Under the pieces are notes generated by a model that made no database searches, was not told where the DNA came from, and saw only the letters and a program-made list of their open reading frames with translations. Shown in pieces: positions 37,340-45,486 of a DNA stretch of 64,000 bases (within the stretch, counting starts at the first letter, position 1; every line of letters begins with the position of its first letter). The stretch is from JAQVEM01 sp964610315 (lineage in GTDB: Bacteria; Actinomycetota; Humimicrobiia; Humimicrobiales; Humimicrobiaceae), in contig CAZSVM010000010.1 in assembly GCA_964610315.1 (NCBI GenBank), positions 1 to 64,000 on the forward strand, given 5' to 3'. Both the position numbers and the translations under genes were made by a program.

Positions 37340-38518
37340 TCAGTTTATCAAGCTATCCCGGTCTGCCAGTTTTGCTATGGTCAATTTATTTTCACCAAAT
37401 TTATGTGATATTTTATCGATAGCCAGGGCCAGATTTTCATCCTTCCATTCCTCTTCGGGCAGCAGGCTTTTCAACATGGAAACTGGTTTAAGTTTACTAA
37501 GATAAACTCCTATCAGTCTGATTTTTTTTCTCTTCAGGTCCAGATTTTTAAGTATGGCAACAGAAGATCTATGGATGTCAAATATACCGGAGGTGTAATT
37601 TTTTAAGGTTATTCTCATGGTAATTGTCTTAAAGTCGGAAAATCTTACTTTGAGGGTGACTACTTTGCCCTTATACTCTTTCAGGCGGAGATTTCTGGAT
37701 ATTTTTTGCGAAAGGAGAAGAAGTGTTGATCTTAGTATCCCGTAATCATCTACATCTTTACTGAAAGTCACTTCCCTTCCTACTGATTTAGGTTCCTGAT
37801 TTGGTATCACCTCTCTGTTGTCGATCCCGTTTGCCATTTTATGTATAATTCTGCCGGCCTCTCCGAACTTGTTCTCGATTATCAGGGGAGGAGTTCTGGC
37901 AAGGTCTCCTATAGTTTCGATTCCCATTGGTTTAAGTTCTTCCTCCGTAACTTTTCCCACACCCCATAAATAAGATACCGGCAAAAGCTTAACTTTTTCC
38001 ATAACTTCGCTGGTATTATCCAGTACGGTAAGGCCGTTAGGTTTTCCTATACCGGAGGCCAGTTTGGCTAAAAACTTGTTGGGTCCTATGCCTGCGGAAG
38101 AGATTAAATTGGTCTGTTCATATATCCGTCCCTTTATTTTTTTGGCCATATCCAGTTCGTTTCCAAAAAGCTTTTGACAGCCGGTTACGTCCAGGAAAGC
38201 TTCATCGCAGCCTATAAATTCCACCAGAGGGGTAAACTGAAAGAATATCTCTCTTATTCGTATTGATTCCTTAAGATATTTTTCCATATTAACAGGGATA
38301 TAAATTCCCCGGGGACATAATTTCTTTGCCCGGCTCAGAGGCATTCCCGAGTACAGGCCATATTTTCTTGCTTCATAGGAAGCGGTGGAAATCACTCCTC
38401 TGTTTAACGGGCCCCCCACTATCAGGGGTTTGTTTTTATATTCCGGAGTGTCTCTCTGCTCTATCTGAGCAAAGAAAGCGTCCATGTCTATATGTATTAT
38501 TCTTCTTGAACCAGCCAT
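37340..38518 (-). CDS. dinB: DNA polymerase IV (Y-family)
   Basis: A 392-aa translesion polymerase. Catalytic carboxylates are in HIDMDAFFAQIE and EFIGCDEAFLDVT, with the finger motif YSGMPLSRAKKLCP, a helix-hairpin-helix (LWGVGKVTEEEL) and a little-finger domain. It is last in a minus-strand pair: the upstream dnaE remnant runs over its start by 22 bp, so it was probably coupled to dnaE in an SOS mutagenesis cassette. The catalytic residues are intact. Confidence 0.94.
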   Translation of the reverse strand: MAGSRRIIHIDMDAFFAQIEQRDTPEYKNKPLIVGGPLNRGVISTASYEARKYGLYSGMPLSRAKKLCPRGIYIPVNMEKYLKESIRIREIFFQFTPLVEFIGCDEAFLDVTGCQKLFGNELDMAKKIKGRIYEQTNLISSAGIGPNKFLAKLASGIGKPNGLTVLDNTSEVMEKVKLLPVSYLWGVGKVTEEELKPMGIETIGDLARTPPLIIENKFGEAGRIIHKMANGIDNREVIPNQEPKSVGREVTFSKDVDDYGILRSTLLLLSQKISRNLRLKEYKGKVVTLKVRFSDFKTITMRITLKNYTSGIFDIHRSSVAILKNLDLKRKKIRLIGVYLSKLKPVSMLKSLLPEEEWKDENLALAIDKISHKFGENKLTIAKLADRDSLIN

Positions 38519-39083
38519 ACTGATCTTGTTTTTGTAAATAAATTATTTTTAATACTCTCTTTTCTACACCTATCTTTAGCTTTTTTTAAATAGGAAAGAC
38601 TTATGACATTTTTACCGATTACGGTTGCCTCACCATCCTTAAGGCAGAGGCTGCCTTCAATTATCAAAGCAGAGTGATTCATTATTACTTTCAGATTCTT
38701 TTTGCATCTATCGGGGAAGAACACTGCTTCATACATACCATCCCTATCTTCCATGGTGCACAGGAGCATATCTCTGCCATTTCTGGTTTTAAACTTATTA
38801 TCTGACATAGATTTTGATATCCTTTTCCGTTTCTAATCAGGGTAACCAGGTGGGGGAGCATGCTGTCGTTGCTGACACAGATCTCACAGCCGATCAGGGG
38901 CTTTATGTTTTTACTAATGGCTTCTTTATAAAATTCAACGGCTCCGCTCATTACATATTTGTCGGTGAGAGCGACTGCATTCATACCCTTTTCGGCAGCA
39001 GCATTGATCAAGTCTTTTATTTTTACCGACGACTTCATCAGACTGTATTCACTGTGTACATGAAGATGAGAAAAAAAAGCCAT
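38497..39083 (-). pseudogene. Internally deleted and frameshifted dnaE-type polymerase III alpha subunit
   Basis: The first ~97 codons (39083 to about 38795) encode the start of a DnaE PHP domain (HLHVHSEYSLMKSS, VALTDKYVMSGAVEFY, IKPLIGCEICV, LIRNGKGYQNL). The sequence then jumps, out of frame, to the C-terminal OB-fold region of DnaE (KTRNGRDMLLCTMEDRDG, EAVFFPDR), read in the other frame to 38497. The polymerase core, several hundred codons, is missing. It is under an apparent LexA-box promoter and overlaps dinB. Confidence 0.8.
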
Positions 39084-39132
39084 TTTACCCCGTCCGGCTG
39101 ATTGAATTTATATAGGAAAATTAACTGTTTTT

Positions 39133-39161
39133 ATATTACTACCAAACATATGTTCGGTCAA
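39133..39161 (-). promoter_or_regulatory. SOS promoter with LexA box
   Basis: On the minus strand TTGACC (39161-39156) and TAATAT (39138-39133) are 17 bp apart. The spacer holds CGAACATATGTTTG (39156-39143), which fits the Gram-positive/actinobacterial LexA consensus CGAACRNRYGTTYG at every position. It lies about 60 bp before the dnaE-type remnant and should make the dnaE-dinB pair DNA-damage inducible. Confidence 0.8.
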
Positions 39162-39312
39162 TAGGGATTTATAAAATTTCCTTACTAATAGTTTCAGGGT
39201 TGATTTTATGAAATTTTTATATATAATAAGAGGCTTTGTACGGTAATATTAATAGATGTTTTAATTAAATTGTTAATATTTTGGTAAATTGAATATAGAA
39301 AGGGAGTAAAAT

Positions 39313-39921
39313 ATGAAAAGGTATAATATAACTGTACATATTTTATTCTGGGTTCTGGTGGTATTTTTGTCATCTGCTGCAGCATTGATTTTGTTTTCAA
39401 AAGATGATAGGTTCGGTTCTATCTTGCCGTTTTTAAAAGATACCGAGCTTCCGCAGAAAGAAAAGATGGTGGTCAGAGAGGTTAATGAAGTGGAGAAAGA
39501 AGTTGACTGGTATTATTTTATTGCTTCCGGATATAGCGCCAATGATCCCGGGCAGGGTACCGATAATGTAACTGCAACCGGAAAAGAGATAAAAGAAGGA
39601 ATTATTGCAGTAGATCCTGATGTAATTCCTCTGGGAACGAAGGTGGAGATAAAAGATATGGGAGTTTTTACGGCAGAAGATACCGGGGGAAAAATTAAAG
39701 GTAACAGAGTAGATATATATTTTGATTCAAAAAAAGAGGCAAAAGATTTTGGCAGAAAAGGTATCTGGATTAGAATTATAAACGGCAATAATAAATTGGA
39801 GTTAGCTGGTTTATACGGTGAGGTACCCTTGTATGAAAATGTACCGGTAGACGAAGATGGAAATTTATCACCATATGGATATCAGGCACTGTATGGAAAT
39901 TTATCGTTGTCCGGTAATTAG
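39313..39921 (+). CDS. 3D-domain protein (cell-wall-active, RlpA/MltA-like fold)
   Basis: A 202-aa protein with an N-terminal membrane anchor (about 7-30), a linker, and a C-terminal 3D domain (about 70-160) containing the three conserved aspartates (AVDPDVIPLG, AEDTGG, NRVDIYF). Such domains are found in lytic transglycosylase-like and germination/resuscitation proteins, so a peptidoglycan role is probable. ATG 39313 has AAAGGGAG upstream. Its end overlaps the end of the convergent gene by 4 bp. Confidence 0.85.
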   Translation: MKRYNITVHILFWVLVVFLSSAAALILFSKDDRFGSILPFLKDTELPQKEKMVVREVNEVEKEVDWYYFIASGYSANDPGQGTDNVTATGKEIKEGIIAVDPDVIPLGTKVEIKDMGVFTAEDTGGKIKGNRVDIYFDSKKEAKDFGRKGIWIRIINGNNKLELAGLYGEVPLYENVPVDEDGNLSPYGYQALYGNLSLSGN

Positions 39922-40283
39922 GAATCTTTTTTATTATCTTTAATTATATTATTCAGTAATCCGTAAAATTCCAGAGCATCTTTTTTTCTTAATTTATATA
40001 TTTTGATACTCTCTTTTTTATTCTCTACAGTCAGGGTGGAATAAATCAGGCCCTGCTTTAATTGAACAGAAACAATATAGGGGTAGGTGGCTATAAATTT
40101 TTTATCTCTGGTTATATTGGAATAAAAATAGAAGAATAATTTTTTATCGGTTAGGACCAGGTAGCCGTCGATTATATTTTCCAGGTTGGCCGGGGCGATA
40201 AATACAGTTTTTTCGTCAGGTTCCATAAAAGGAAAATAACCCTTGTTGTGTGATTCTTCATCATGTGATATTTGTTTATTCAT
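39918..40283 (-). CDS. PH/GRAM-like domain protein of unknown function
   Basis: A 121-aa cytoplasmic protein. The segment DGYLVLTDKKLFFYFY followed by alternating short strands and a final helix (KKDALEFYGLLNNI) resembles bacterial PH or GRAM-like domains, which bind lipids or proteins. This is a weak structural guess. It is convergent with the 3D-domain gene. Confidence 0.55.
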   Translation of the reverse strand: MNKQISHDEESHNKGYFPFMEPDEKTVFIAPANLENIIDGYLVLTDKKLFFYFYSNITRDKKFIATYPYIVSVQLKQGLIYSTLTVENKKESIKIYKLRKKDALEFYGLLNNIIKDNKKDS

Positions 40284-40439
40284 TCCAATGTCCTATAAAT
40301 TTGTTTTATATTTTATAATCCGTTTAGAAAATTAAGAAAAAATTAAGTGTAATTATATTAAATAATAATTAATAAAAAAAGGAAATCCTTTGGAAATATA
40401 AAAAATAATAGAATTTGCTCATGTGTCTATGTTTGAAGG

Positions 40440-40488
40440 AGTCAACCTTGAATATTCTACCGGAGTATTTTGTTGACTTTTGTTTTTT
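40440..40488 (+). terminator. Terminator-like hairpin upstream of tRNA-Gly
   Basis: Outer arms AGTCAAC (40440-40446) and GTTGACT (40472-40478) enclose a second short stem (ATATTC with GAGTAT), and TTTTGTTTTTT follows. No gene on the plus strand lies within 500 bp upstream, so what it terminates is unclear. Confidence 0.45.
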
Positions 40489-40501
40489 GACTGGCTAATA
40501 T

Positions 40502-40530
40502 TTGTTTTGCAAAAAAAATGGTAATATAAT
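40502..40530 (+). promoter_or_regulatory. Promoter of tRNA-Gly (and possibly thrS)
   Basis: TTGTTT (40502-40507), a 17-bp spacer and consensus TATAAT (40525-40530), 23 nt before the tRNA. Confidence 0.6.
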
Positions 40531-40552
40531 ACTTAGCCTGAAAGTATATCGA

Positions 40553-40628
40553 GCGGAAGTAGCTCAGTTGGTAGAGCATCACCTTGCCAAGGTGGGGGTC
40601 GCGGGTCCGAGTCCCGTCTTCCGCTCCA
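40553..40628 (+). tRNA. tRNA-Gly (anticodon GCC)
   Basis: A 76-nt tRNA with acceptor stem GCGGAAG (40553-40559) pairing with CTTCCGC (40618-40624), D arm AGCTCAGTTGGTAGAGCA, anticodon loop TTGCCAA and encoded CCA (40626-40628). Confidence 0.97.
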
Positions 40629-40717
40629 TTTTTTTATAGAAGATTTAATTTATCCTCTATATATAAAAATATATAATGGTAAATATGAGAGAATTGGATA
40701 ATTTTAAGGAAATCTAA

Positions 40718-42658
40718 TTGCAGATGATTGAAATTCATTTTAAAAATACAGGAAAAATTAAAGTAGAAAAAGGGTCCAGTGTTCTGGAAGCATTAAGTAA
40801 ATTAAACAAAGTAGTTGCAGATACGGCGGTAGCAGCGGAACTGGTAAACGATAAAGGTGAAGACTCTGAGAACAGACTGGTTGATTTGAATTTCGGAGTA
40901 GAAAAAGATTCTGTTTTCAATATTATTACTCCCCATAATGATGAAATAGCCGGCGATATATTAAATCACAGCTCCTCTCATATAATGGCGGCGGCTATAA
41001 AAAAAATATTTCCGGATGCCAAATTTACCATTGGTCCTGCCATAAAAGAAGGATTCTATTATGATTTTGAAACTTTAAAAAATGTATCAGCAGAGGATCT
41101 TCCTTTGATTGAAGAAGAAATGAAAAAAATTATAAAGGCTGATTACCGGTTCGAAAGAAATGAGATAAGCAAGGAAGAAGCCAGAAAATTATTTAAAGAC
41201 AACATATACAAGATAGAACTAATAAATGATATAAAAGATGATAAAGTCAGCATATATACCTGCGGAGATTTTGTTGACTTGTGTGCCGGACCGCATATTC
41301 CATCGACAGGAAGAGTGGGAGCATTCAAGTTATTAAGCGTCGCCGGGGCTTACTGGAGAGGAAACGAAAAAAACAAGATGCTGGCCAGAATATACGGGAC
41401 ATCGTTCTTTAAAAAAGAGGATTTAAAAAGGTATCTCGAAAAATTGGAAATAGCCAGAAGAAGCGATCACAGGAAGATAGGCAGAGATCTGGATCTGTTC
41501 AGTTTTCATGATGAAGCACCGGGATTTCCTTTTTTCCACCCCATGGGAAAGAAACTTATAGATATAATACTGGAATACTGGAAAGATGAACATTTAAAAG
41601 AAGGTTATATGGAGATAAACACTCCCATTATACTCAGCAACCAGTTATGGAAAACTTCCGGCCACTGGGATAATTACCGAGAAAATATGTATTTTGTAAA
41701 AATCGATGAGGAAGATTATGCCATAAAACCTATGAACTGCCCGGGTACTATTTTAGTATATAAATCAAACCAGCACTCTTATAAAGAGCTGCCTATAAAA
41801 ATTGCCGAACTGGGATTGGTCCACAGGCATGAAAAATCAGGTGTTCTACACGGATTGTTCAGAGTGAGGAGTTTCACTCAGGATGATGCTCATATATTTT
41901 GCACGGTGGAGCAGGTGGGTAATGAAGTATCCGGGGTAATAAGTCTGGTTGACCGTATTTACAGAGTTTTTGGTTTTGATAAATATAAGGTTGAGCTTTC
42001 CACCAAACCGGAAAAACGAATAGGAACCGACGAGATGTGGGATGAGGCTGAAAGTATATTAAAGGATGCCATGGAGACTAGCGGGCTGGAATATATGATA
42101 AATGAAGGTGAAGGAGCTTTTTATGGTCCCAAAATTGATTTTCACATAAGGGACTGTCTAGACAGAACCTGGCAGTGTGGTACCATACAGCTTGATTTTG
42201 CCATGCCGGAGAAATTTGATATCGAATATATGGGAGAAGATAATGCCAGACACAGGCCGGTAATGATTCATAGAACAGTTCTGGGGAGCATCGAAAGATT
42301 TATAGGTATACTTCTGGAGCATTACAGTGGAAATTTACCTCCATGGCTGGCTCCCCGGCAGATTACCATACTTCCTATTTCGGAAAAATATTATCGGTAT
42401 GCTAAGAAGGTGTATGATTGTTTGAAGGTCAATGATTTCAGGGTGGAAATGGACAACAGAGTGGAATCATTGAGTAAAAAGATAAAACAGGCAGAGATTA
42501 AGAAAATACCCTATATGGTTATAATTGGTGAAAATGAGGAAAAAACTGAAACTGTAACCATAAGGAAAAAAATTGGCGGGGATATAAAAGAAATAAAACT
42601 GGAGGATTTTATAAGCAAATTAAAAAATATCGTCGGCAGTAAGGAAAAAAATTATTAG
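40718..42658 (+). CDS. thrS: Threonyl-tRNA synthetase
   Basis: A 646-aa class II synthetase. It has an N-terminal TGS domain (about 3-65), an editing domain with HSSSHIMAAA and the CAGPHIPSTG motif, a catalytic core with motif 2 (VHRHEKSGVLHGLFRVRSF) and zinc-ligand Cys in MNCPGT, and a C-terminal anticodon-binding domain (about 545-640). The TTG at 40718 sits seven bases after AAGGA (40706-40710); ATG 40724 is the alternative. No T-box is seen in front; the tRNA-Gly gene lies immediately upstream. Confidence 0.96.
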   Translation: MQMIEIHFKNTGKIKVEKGSSVLEALSKLNKVVADTAVAAELVNDKGEDSENRLVDLNFGVEKDSVFNIITPHNDEIAGDILNHSSSHIMAAAIKKIFPDAKFTIGPAIKEGFYYDFETLKNVSAEDLPLIEEEMKKIIKADYRFERNEISKEEARKLFKDNIYKIELINDIKDDKVSIYTCGDFVDLCAGPHIPSTGRVGAFKLLSVAGAYWRGNEKNKMLARIYGTSFFKKEDLKRYLEKLEIARRSDHRKIGRDLDLFSFHDEAPGFPFFHPMGKKLIDIILEYWKDEHLKEGYMEINTPIILSNQLWKTSGHWDNYRENMYFVKIDEEDYAIKPMNCPGTILVYKSNQHSYKELPIKIAELGLVHRHEKSGVLHGLFRVRSFTQDDAHIFCTVEQVGNEVSGVISLVDRIYRVFGFDKYKVELSTKPEKRIGTDEMWDEAESILKDAMETSGLEYMINEGEGAFYGPKIDFHIRDCLDRTWQCGTIQLDFAMPEKFDIEYMGEDNARHRPVMIHRTVLGSIERFIGILLEHYSGNLPPWLAPRQITILPISEKYYRYAKKVYDCLKVNDFRVEMDNRVESLSKKIKQAEIKKIPYMVIIGENEEKTETVTIRKKIGGDIKEIKLEDFISKLKNIVGSKEKNY

Positions 42659-42799
42659 ATGAATTTTTTAATACTTTATTTTTTATAAAAATGTTCCTAT
42701 AATTCTAATAATCCTTGTAATTCGGTCTTAAATTTTATTATACCGGTATTAACATAACATGACTTTTATATTTTATTAATATATCAAGGGGTACGTGAA

Positions 42800-44143
42800 A
42801 TGACATTAAAGGAAAGAGTAAAATTGTATACCACTAAAACCGCTATAAAAGGCGTACTTAGAATACTGCCTAAGATTTCCGACGATAGGTGGCTTTCCCT
42901 GATTAAAGGAAGGGTATATAAGCTTAAGAAAAAAGAAGAAAGAGATTTTCTGGAGAATTTACTAATAAATCTTAAGAGGCAGTCTTCCAGAGTATCTCCA
43001 CAGGTGAGAGAAAAAGTAGTTATGAATTTGATAAATAATGCCATGATACAGGGTCAGCCCAGAAGGCTTGCTTTTGCTAAAAAATATGGCTTTAATCCGC
43101 CCAATCTTTTAGTAATGAGTCCCACCATGAGATGTAATCTGAAATGCTACGGGTGCTATGCCTGGCAGTATTCCAAAAAGAGCGACCTTCCCTATGATGT
43201 ATGCAACAGAATAATAGAAGAAGCAAACAACATAGGGCTTTACTTCTTTGTTATTACCGGCGGGGAGCCATTTTGCTGGGATAAATTATATGACTTTCTG
43301 GAAAGACATAATAATTCATTTTTCCAAATTTATACCAATGGTCAGTTGATAGATGACAAAGTGGCAAAGAAGCTGGCGGAACTTGGGAATGCAGTTCCCT
43401 GTATAAGTGTAGAAGGTTTTGAAAAAGAAACTGACGAGAGAAGAGGAAAGGGAGCCTGGGCAAGAATTATGAAAGCAATGGATTCACTTAATAAAAATGG
43501 GGTGCTTTTTGGATTTTCGGTGACTGCAACCAGATCTAATAATGAATTGGTGGTAAGCGATGAATTTGTTGATTTGTTTATAGAAAAGGGAGCATTCGTA
43601 GGATGGTACTTTAATTATGTTCCTATAGGTAAAAATCCGGCTTTGGAACTTATGCCCACTCCTGAACAAAGAGATTACAGACGTAAAAGGATTCTGGAAA
43701 TAAGGAGGAGCAAAAACCTGGTAATAGCTGATTTCTGGAATGACGGGCCGCTGGTAAACGGCTGCATGGCCGGCGGGAAAAATTATTTACATATTAATGT
43801 AAATGGAGATGTCGAACCCTGTGTTTTCGTTCACTTTGCTGCTGACAATATAAAAGAAAAAAGTCTGGTCGAAATTTTAAATTCGGATTTCTTTAATGGA
43901 TTCAGAAAAAGGCAGCCTTATACGAAAAATCATCTGAGACCATGCTGTATAATAGATAACCCTCATGTTTTAAGAGAAATAGTTGCTGAAACCGGTGCTT
44001 ATCCCACCCATGACGGGGCAGAGACAATCATAGGCTGTCTTGCAAAACCACTGGATAAATATGCAGGTGATTATAAAGAAATTGCGGACAAGGCGTGGGA
44101 AGAAGAGTATGTTCCTGAAGAAGATGGAGAAGTAGCAGTATAG
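42800..44143 (+). CDS. Radical SAM protein with SPASM-like C-terminus
   Basis: A 447-aa enzyme. An N-terminal helical region (1-105) precedes the radical SAM motif CNLKCYGC (about 114-121), the GGEP motif (ITGGEPFCW), and C-terminal cysteines (GCMAGG, VEPCVFVH, RPCCIID, GCLAKP) suited to auxiliary iron-sulfur clusters as in SPASM proteins. No peptide substrate gene is visible beside it, so a modification target is not proposed. It is monocistronic, in a 141-bp gap after thrS. Confidence 0.82.
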   Translation: MTLKERVKLYTTKTAIKGVLRILPKISDDRWLSLIKGRVYKLKKKEERDFLENLLINLKRQSSRVSPQVREKVVMNLINNAMIQGQPRRLAFAKKYGFNPPNLLVMSPTMRCNLKCYGCYAWQYSKKSDLPYDVCNRIIEEANNIGLYFFVITGGEPFCWDKLYDFLERHNNSFFQIYTNGQLIDDKVAKKLAELGNAVPCISVEGFEKETDERRGKGAWARIMKAMDSLNKNGVLFGFSVTATRSNNELVVSDEFVDLFIEKGAFVGWYFNYVPIGKNPALELMPTPEQRDYRRKRILEIRRSKNLVIADFWNDGPLVNGCMAGGKNYLHINVNGDVEPCVFVHFAADNIKEKSLVEILNSDFFNGFRKRQPYTKNHLRPCCIIDNPHVLREIVAETGAYPTHDGAETIIGCLAKPLDKYAGDYKEIADKAWEEEYVPEEDGEVAV

Positions 44144-44227
44144 ACAAAATAATTAATAATTAGTATAATTCCGAAATTACCAATACAAATTTGTTAAAAA
44201 AATAGAAGGAATAAAAAAATAAGTAGA

Positions 44228-44332
44228 AATCATCTATTTCTCACCAGATGGCAGTTTTATAAACTTGTTAATTTGGTTATTTATATTTAAGTTCAAATAA
44301 ATAGGTAGATGATTGATCTGCCTATTTTTTTT
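44228..44332 (+). promoter_or_regulatory. infC operon leader: antiterminator/terminator switch
   Basis: A strong terminator forms from 44301-44310 paired with 44316-44325 (10 bp, one wobble, 5-nt loop) and an eight-T run at 44325-44332. Upstream, AATCATCTAT (44228-44237) can pair with 44305-44314 over 10 bp (one G-U), which would dismantle the terminator. The two are mutually exclusive, giving an attenuator for infC-rpmI-rplT, comparable in position to the L20/IF3 leaders of other bacteria. Confidence 0.7.
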
Positions 44333-44875
44333 AAAAATGAACCTGGGAGGTGTACCTTCAACGACGATAAGAAAATTCGTATAAACGAACAGATAAGGAT
44401 ACCGGAGGTCAGATTAATATCGGAAGATGGTAAGCAGATCGGGATAGTTCCTATTAAAGAAGCATTAAAAACTGCCGAGCAAAGAGGGCTGGATCTGGTT
44501 GAAATTTCCCCTGGAAGCAATCCTCCTGTCTGTAAAATAATGGATTACAGAAAATATAAGTATCAGCTGGAAATATCGGAAAAATTAAAGAAAAAGAAGC
44601 AATCGCAGATTATCGTAAAAGAAATAAAATTGAGACCCAAAATAGATACAAATGATCTTAATACCAAAAAAAGGCAGATAGAAAAATTTTTAAAAAGTGG
44701 CTATAAGGTAAAAATAACTATTATGTTCAGGGGAAGGGAAATTGTGCACAAGGAAATTGGTATGAATATACTGGAAAGATTAATGGAAGAATTAAAGGAT
44801 AAATACACTCTGGAGTTGGAACCAAAGACGGATGGGTACAATATAATTACAATTTTGGCCCCGGCTTTGAAATAA
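44309..44875 (+). CDS. infC: Translation initiation factor IF-3 (start codon unresolved)
   Basis: IF3 binds the 30S subunit and checks initiator pairing. The N-domain begins at RINEQIRIPEVRLISEDG and a linker rich in Lys leads to the C-domain with IKLRPKIDTNDL. The coordinates show the only canonical start in frame (ATG 44309), but this ATG lies inside the leader terminator stem. A strong SD, GGGAGGTG (44345-44352), has no in-frame ATG/GTG/TTG after it; near-cognate ATT 44375 or ATA 44381 would give the usual N-terminus. Non-AUG infC starts are known (AUU in E. coli). The true protein is probably about 165 aa. Confidence 0.9.
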   Translation: MIDLPIFFKNEPGRCTFNDDKKIRINEQIRIPEVRLISEDGKQIGIVPIKEALKTAEQRGLDLVEISPGSNPPVCKIMDYRKYKYQLEISEKLKKKKQSQIIVKEIKLRPKIDTNDLNTKKRQIEKFLKSGYKVKITIMFRGREIVHKEIGMNILERLMEELKDKYTLELEPKTDGYNIITILAPALK

Positions 44876-44913
44876 AAGTGAACCCCAGAAATTAAACCGG
44901 AAGGATATTTATT

Positions 44914-45108
44914 ATGCCTAAAATAAAGACCCATAAAGGCGCTGCTAAAAGGTTCAAGGTAACCGGCAGCGGAAAAATTTTAAGAGTAAAAGCGTATAAG
45001 AGCCATATTTTAACCAAGAAGAACGCCGAAAGAAAAAGGCGGCTGAGGAAAATGCAGGAAGTATCTTCTTCCGATAAGAAGAAAGTAAGAAGGCTGCTAA
45101 GTAGATAG
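44914..45108 (+). CDS. rpmI: 50S ribosomal protein L35
   Basis: A 64-aa basic protein with the family start MPKIKTHKGAAKRFK and the C-terminal KKVRRLL. GGAAGGA precedes the ATG. It lies between infC and rplT, the standard order. Confidence 0.96.
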   Translation: MPKIKTHKGAAKRFKVTGSGKILRVKAYKSHILTKKNAERKRRLRKMQEVSSSDKKKVRRLLSR

Positions 45109-45125
45109 GGAAAGGTGTGATTTAA

Positions 45126-45482
45126 ATGACCAGAGTTAAAAGAGGACAATTAAAAAGAAAAAAGCATAAAAAAGTATTGAAAGAAGCGAGGGGATATTAT
45201 GGTTCCAAAAGCAGGAGCTATAAGATTGCCAAAGAGCAGCTTCTTAAATCAATGAGCTATGCATACAGGGACAGAAAAAATAATAAAAGAAATTTCAGGA
45301 GATTATGGATTACGAGAATAAATGCTGCAGCCAGAATAAATGGGATATCCTATAATGAATTTATTTGCGGCCTAAAGAAGGCCAGCATTGATATAAACAG
45401 AAAAATGTTGTCAGAAATGGCTGTAAAGGACCCTAATGCTTTTAAGAAATTAGCCGAGGCTGCAAAGAAACAGCTGGTATAA
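45126..45482 (+). CDS. rplT: 50S ribosomal protein L20
   Basis: A 118-aa basic helical protein of normal length, with ARGYYGSKSRSYKIAKEQ and YRDRKNNKRNFRRLWI signatures. It is an early 23S rRNA assembly protein and, in several bacteria, the autogenous repressor of the infC-rpmI-rplT operon, which fits the leader attenuator upstream. AAAGGTG precedes ATG 45126. Confidence 0.97.
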   Translation: MTRVKRGQLKRKKHKKVLKEARGYYGSKSRSYKIAKEQLLKSMSYAYRDRKNNKRNFRRLWITRINAAARINGISYNEFICGLKKASIDINRKMLSEMAVKDPNAFKKLAEAAKKQLV

Positions 45483-45486
45483 AATT

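Noticed and set aside
38497..38808. Separate small gene reading from ATG 38808
   Set aside because: Its sequence is the DnaE OB-fold tail in the second frame and the ATG is created by the deletion joint, so it is part of the pseudogene.
40284..40720. T-box riboswitch before thrS
   Set aside because: No T-box core sequence or specifier structure is seen; the hairpin at 40440 precedes a tRNA gene and promoter instead.
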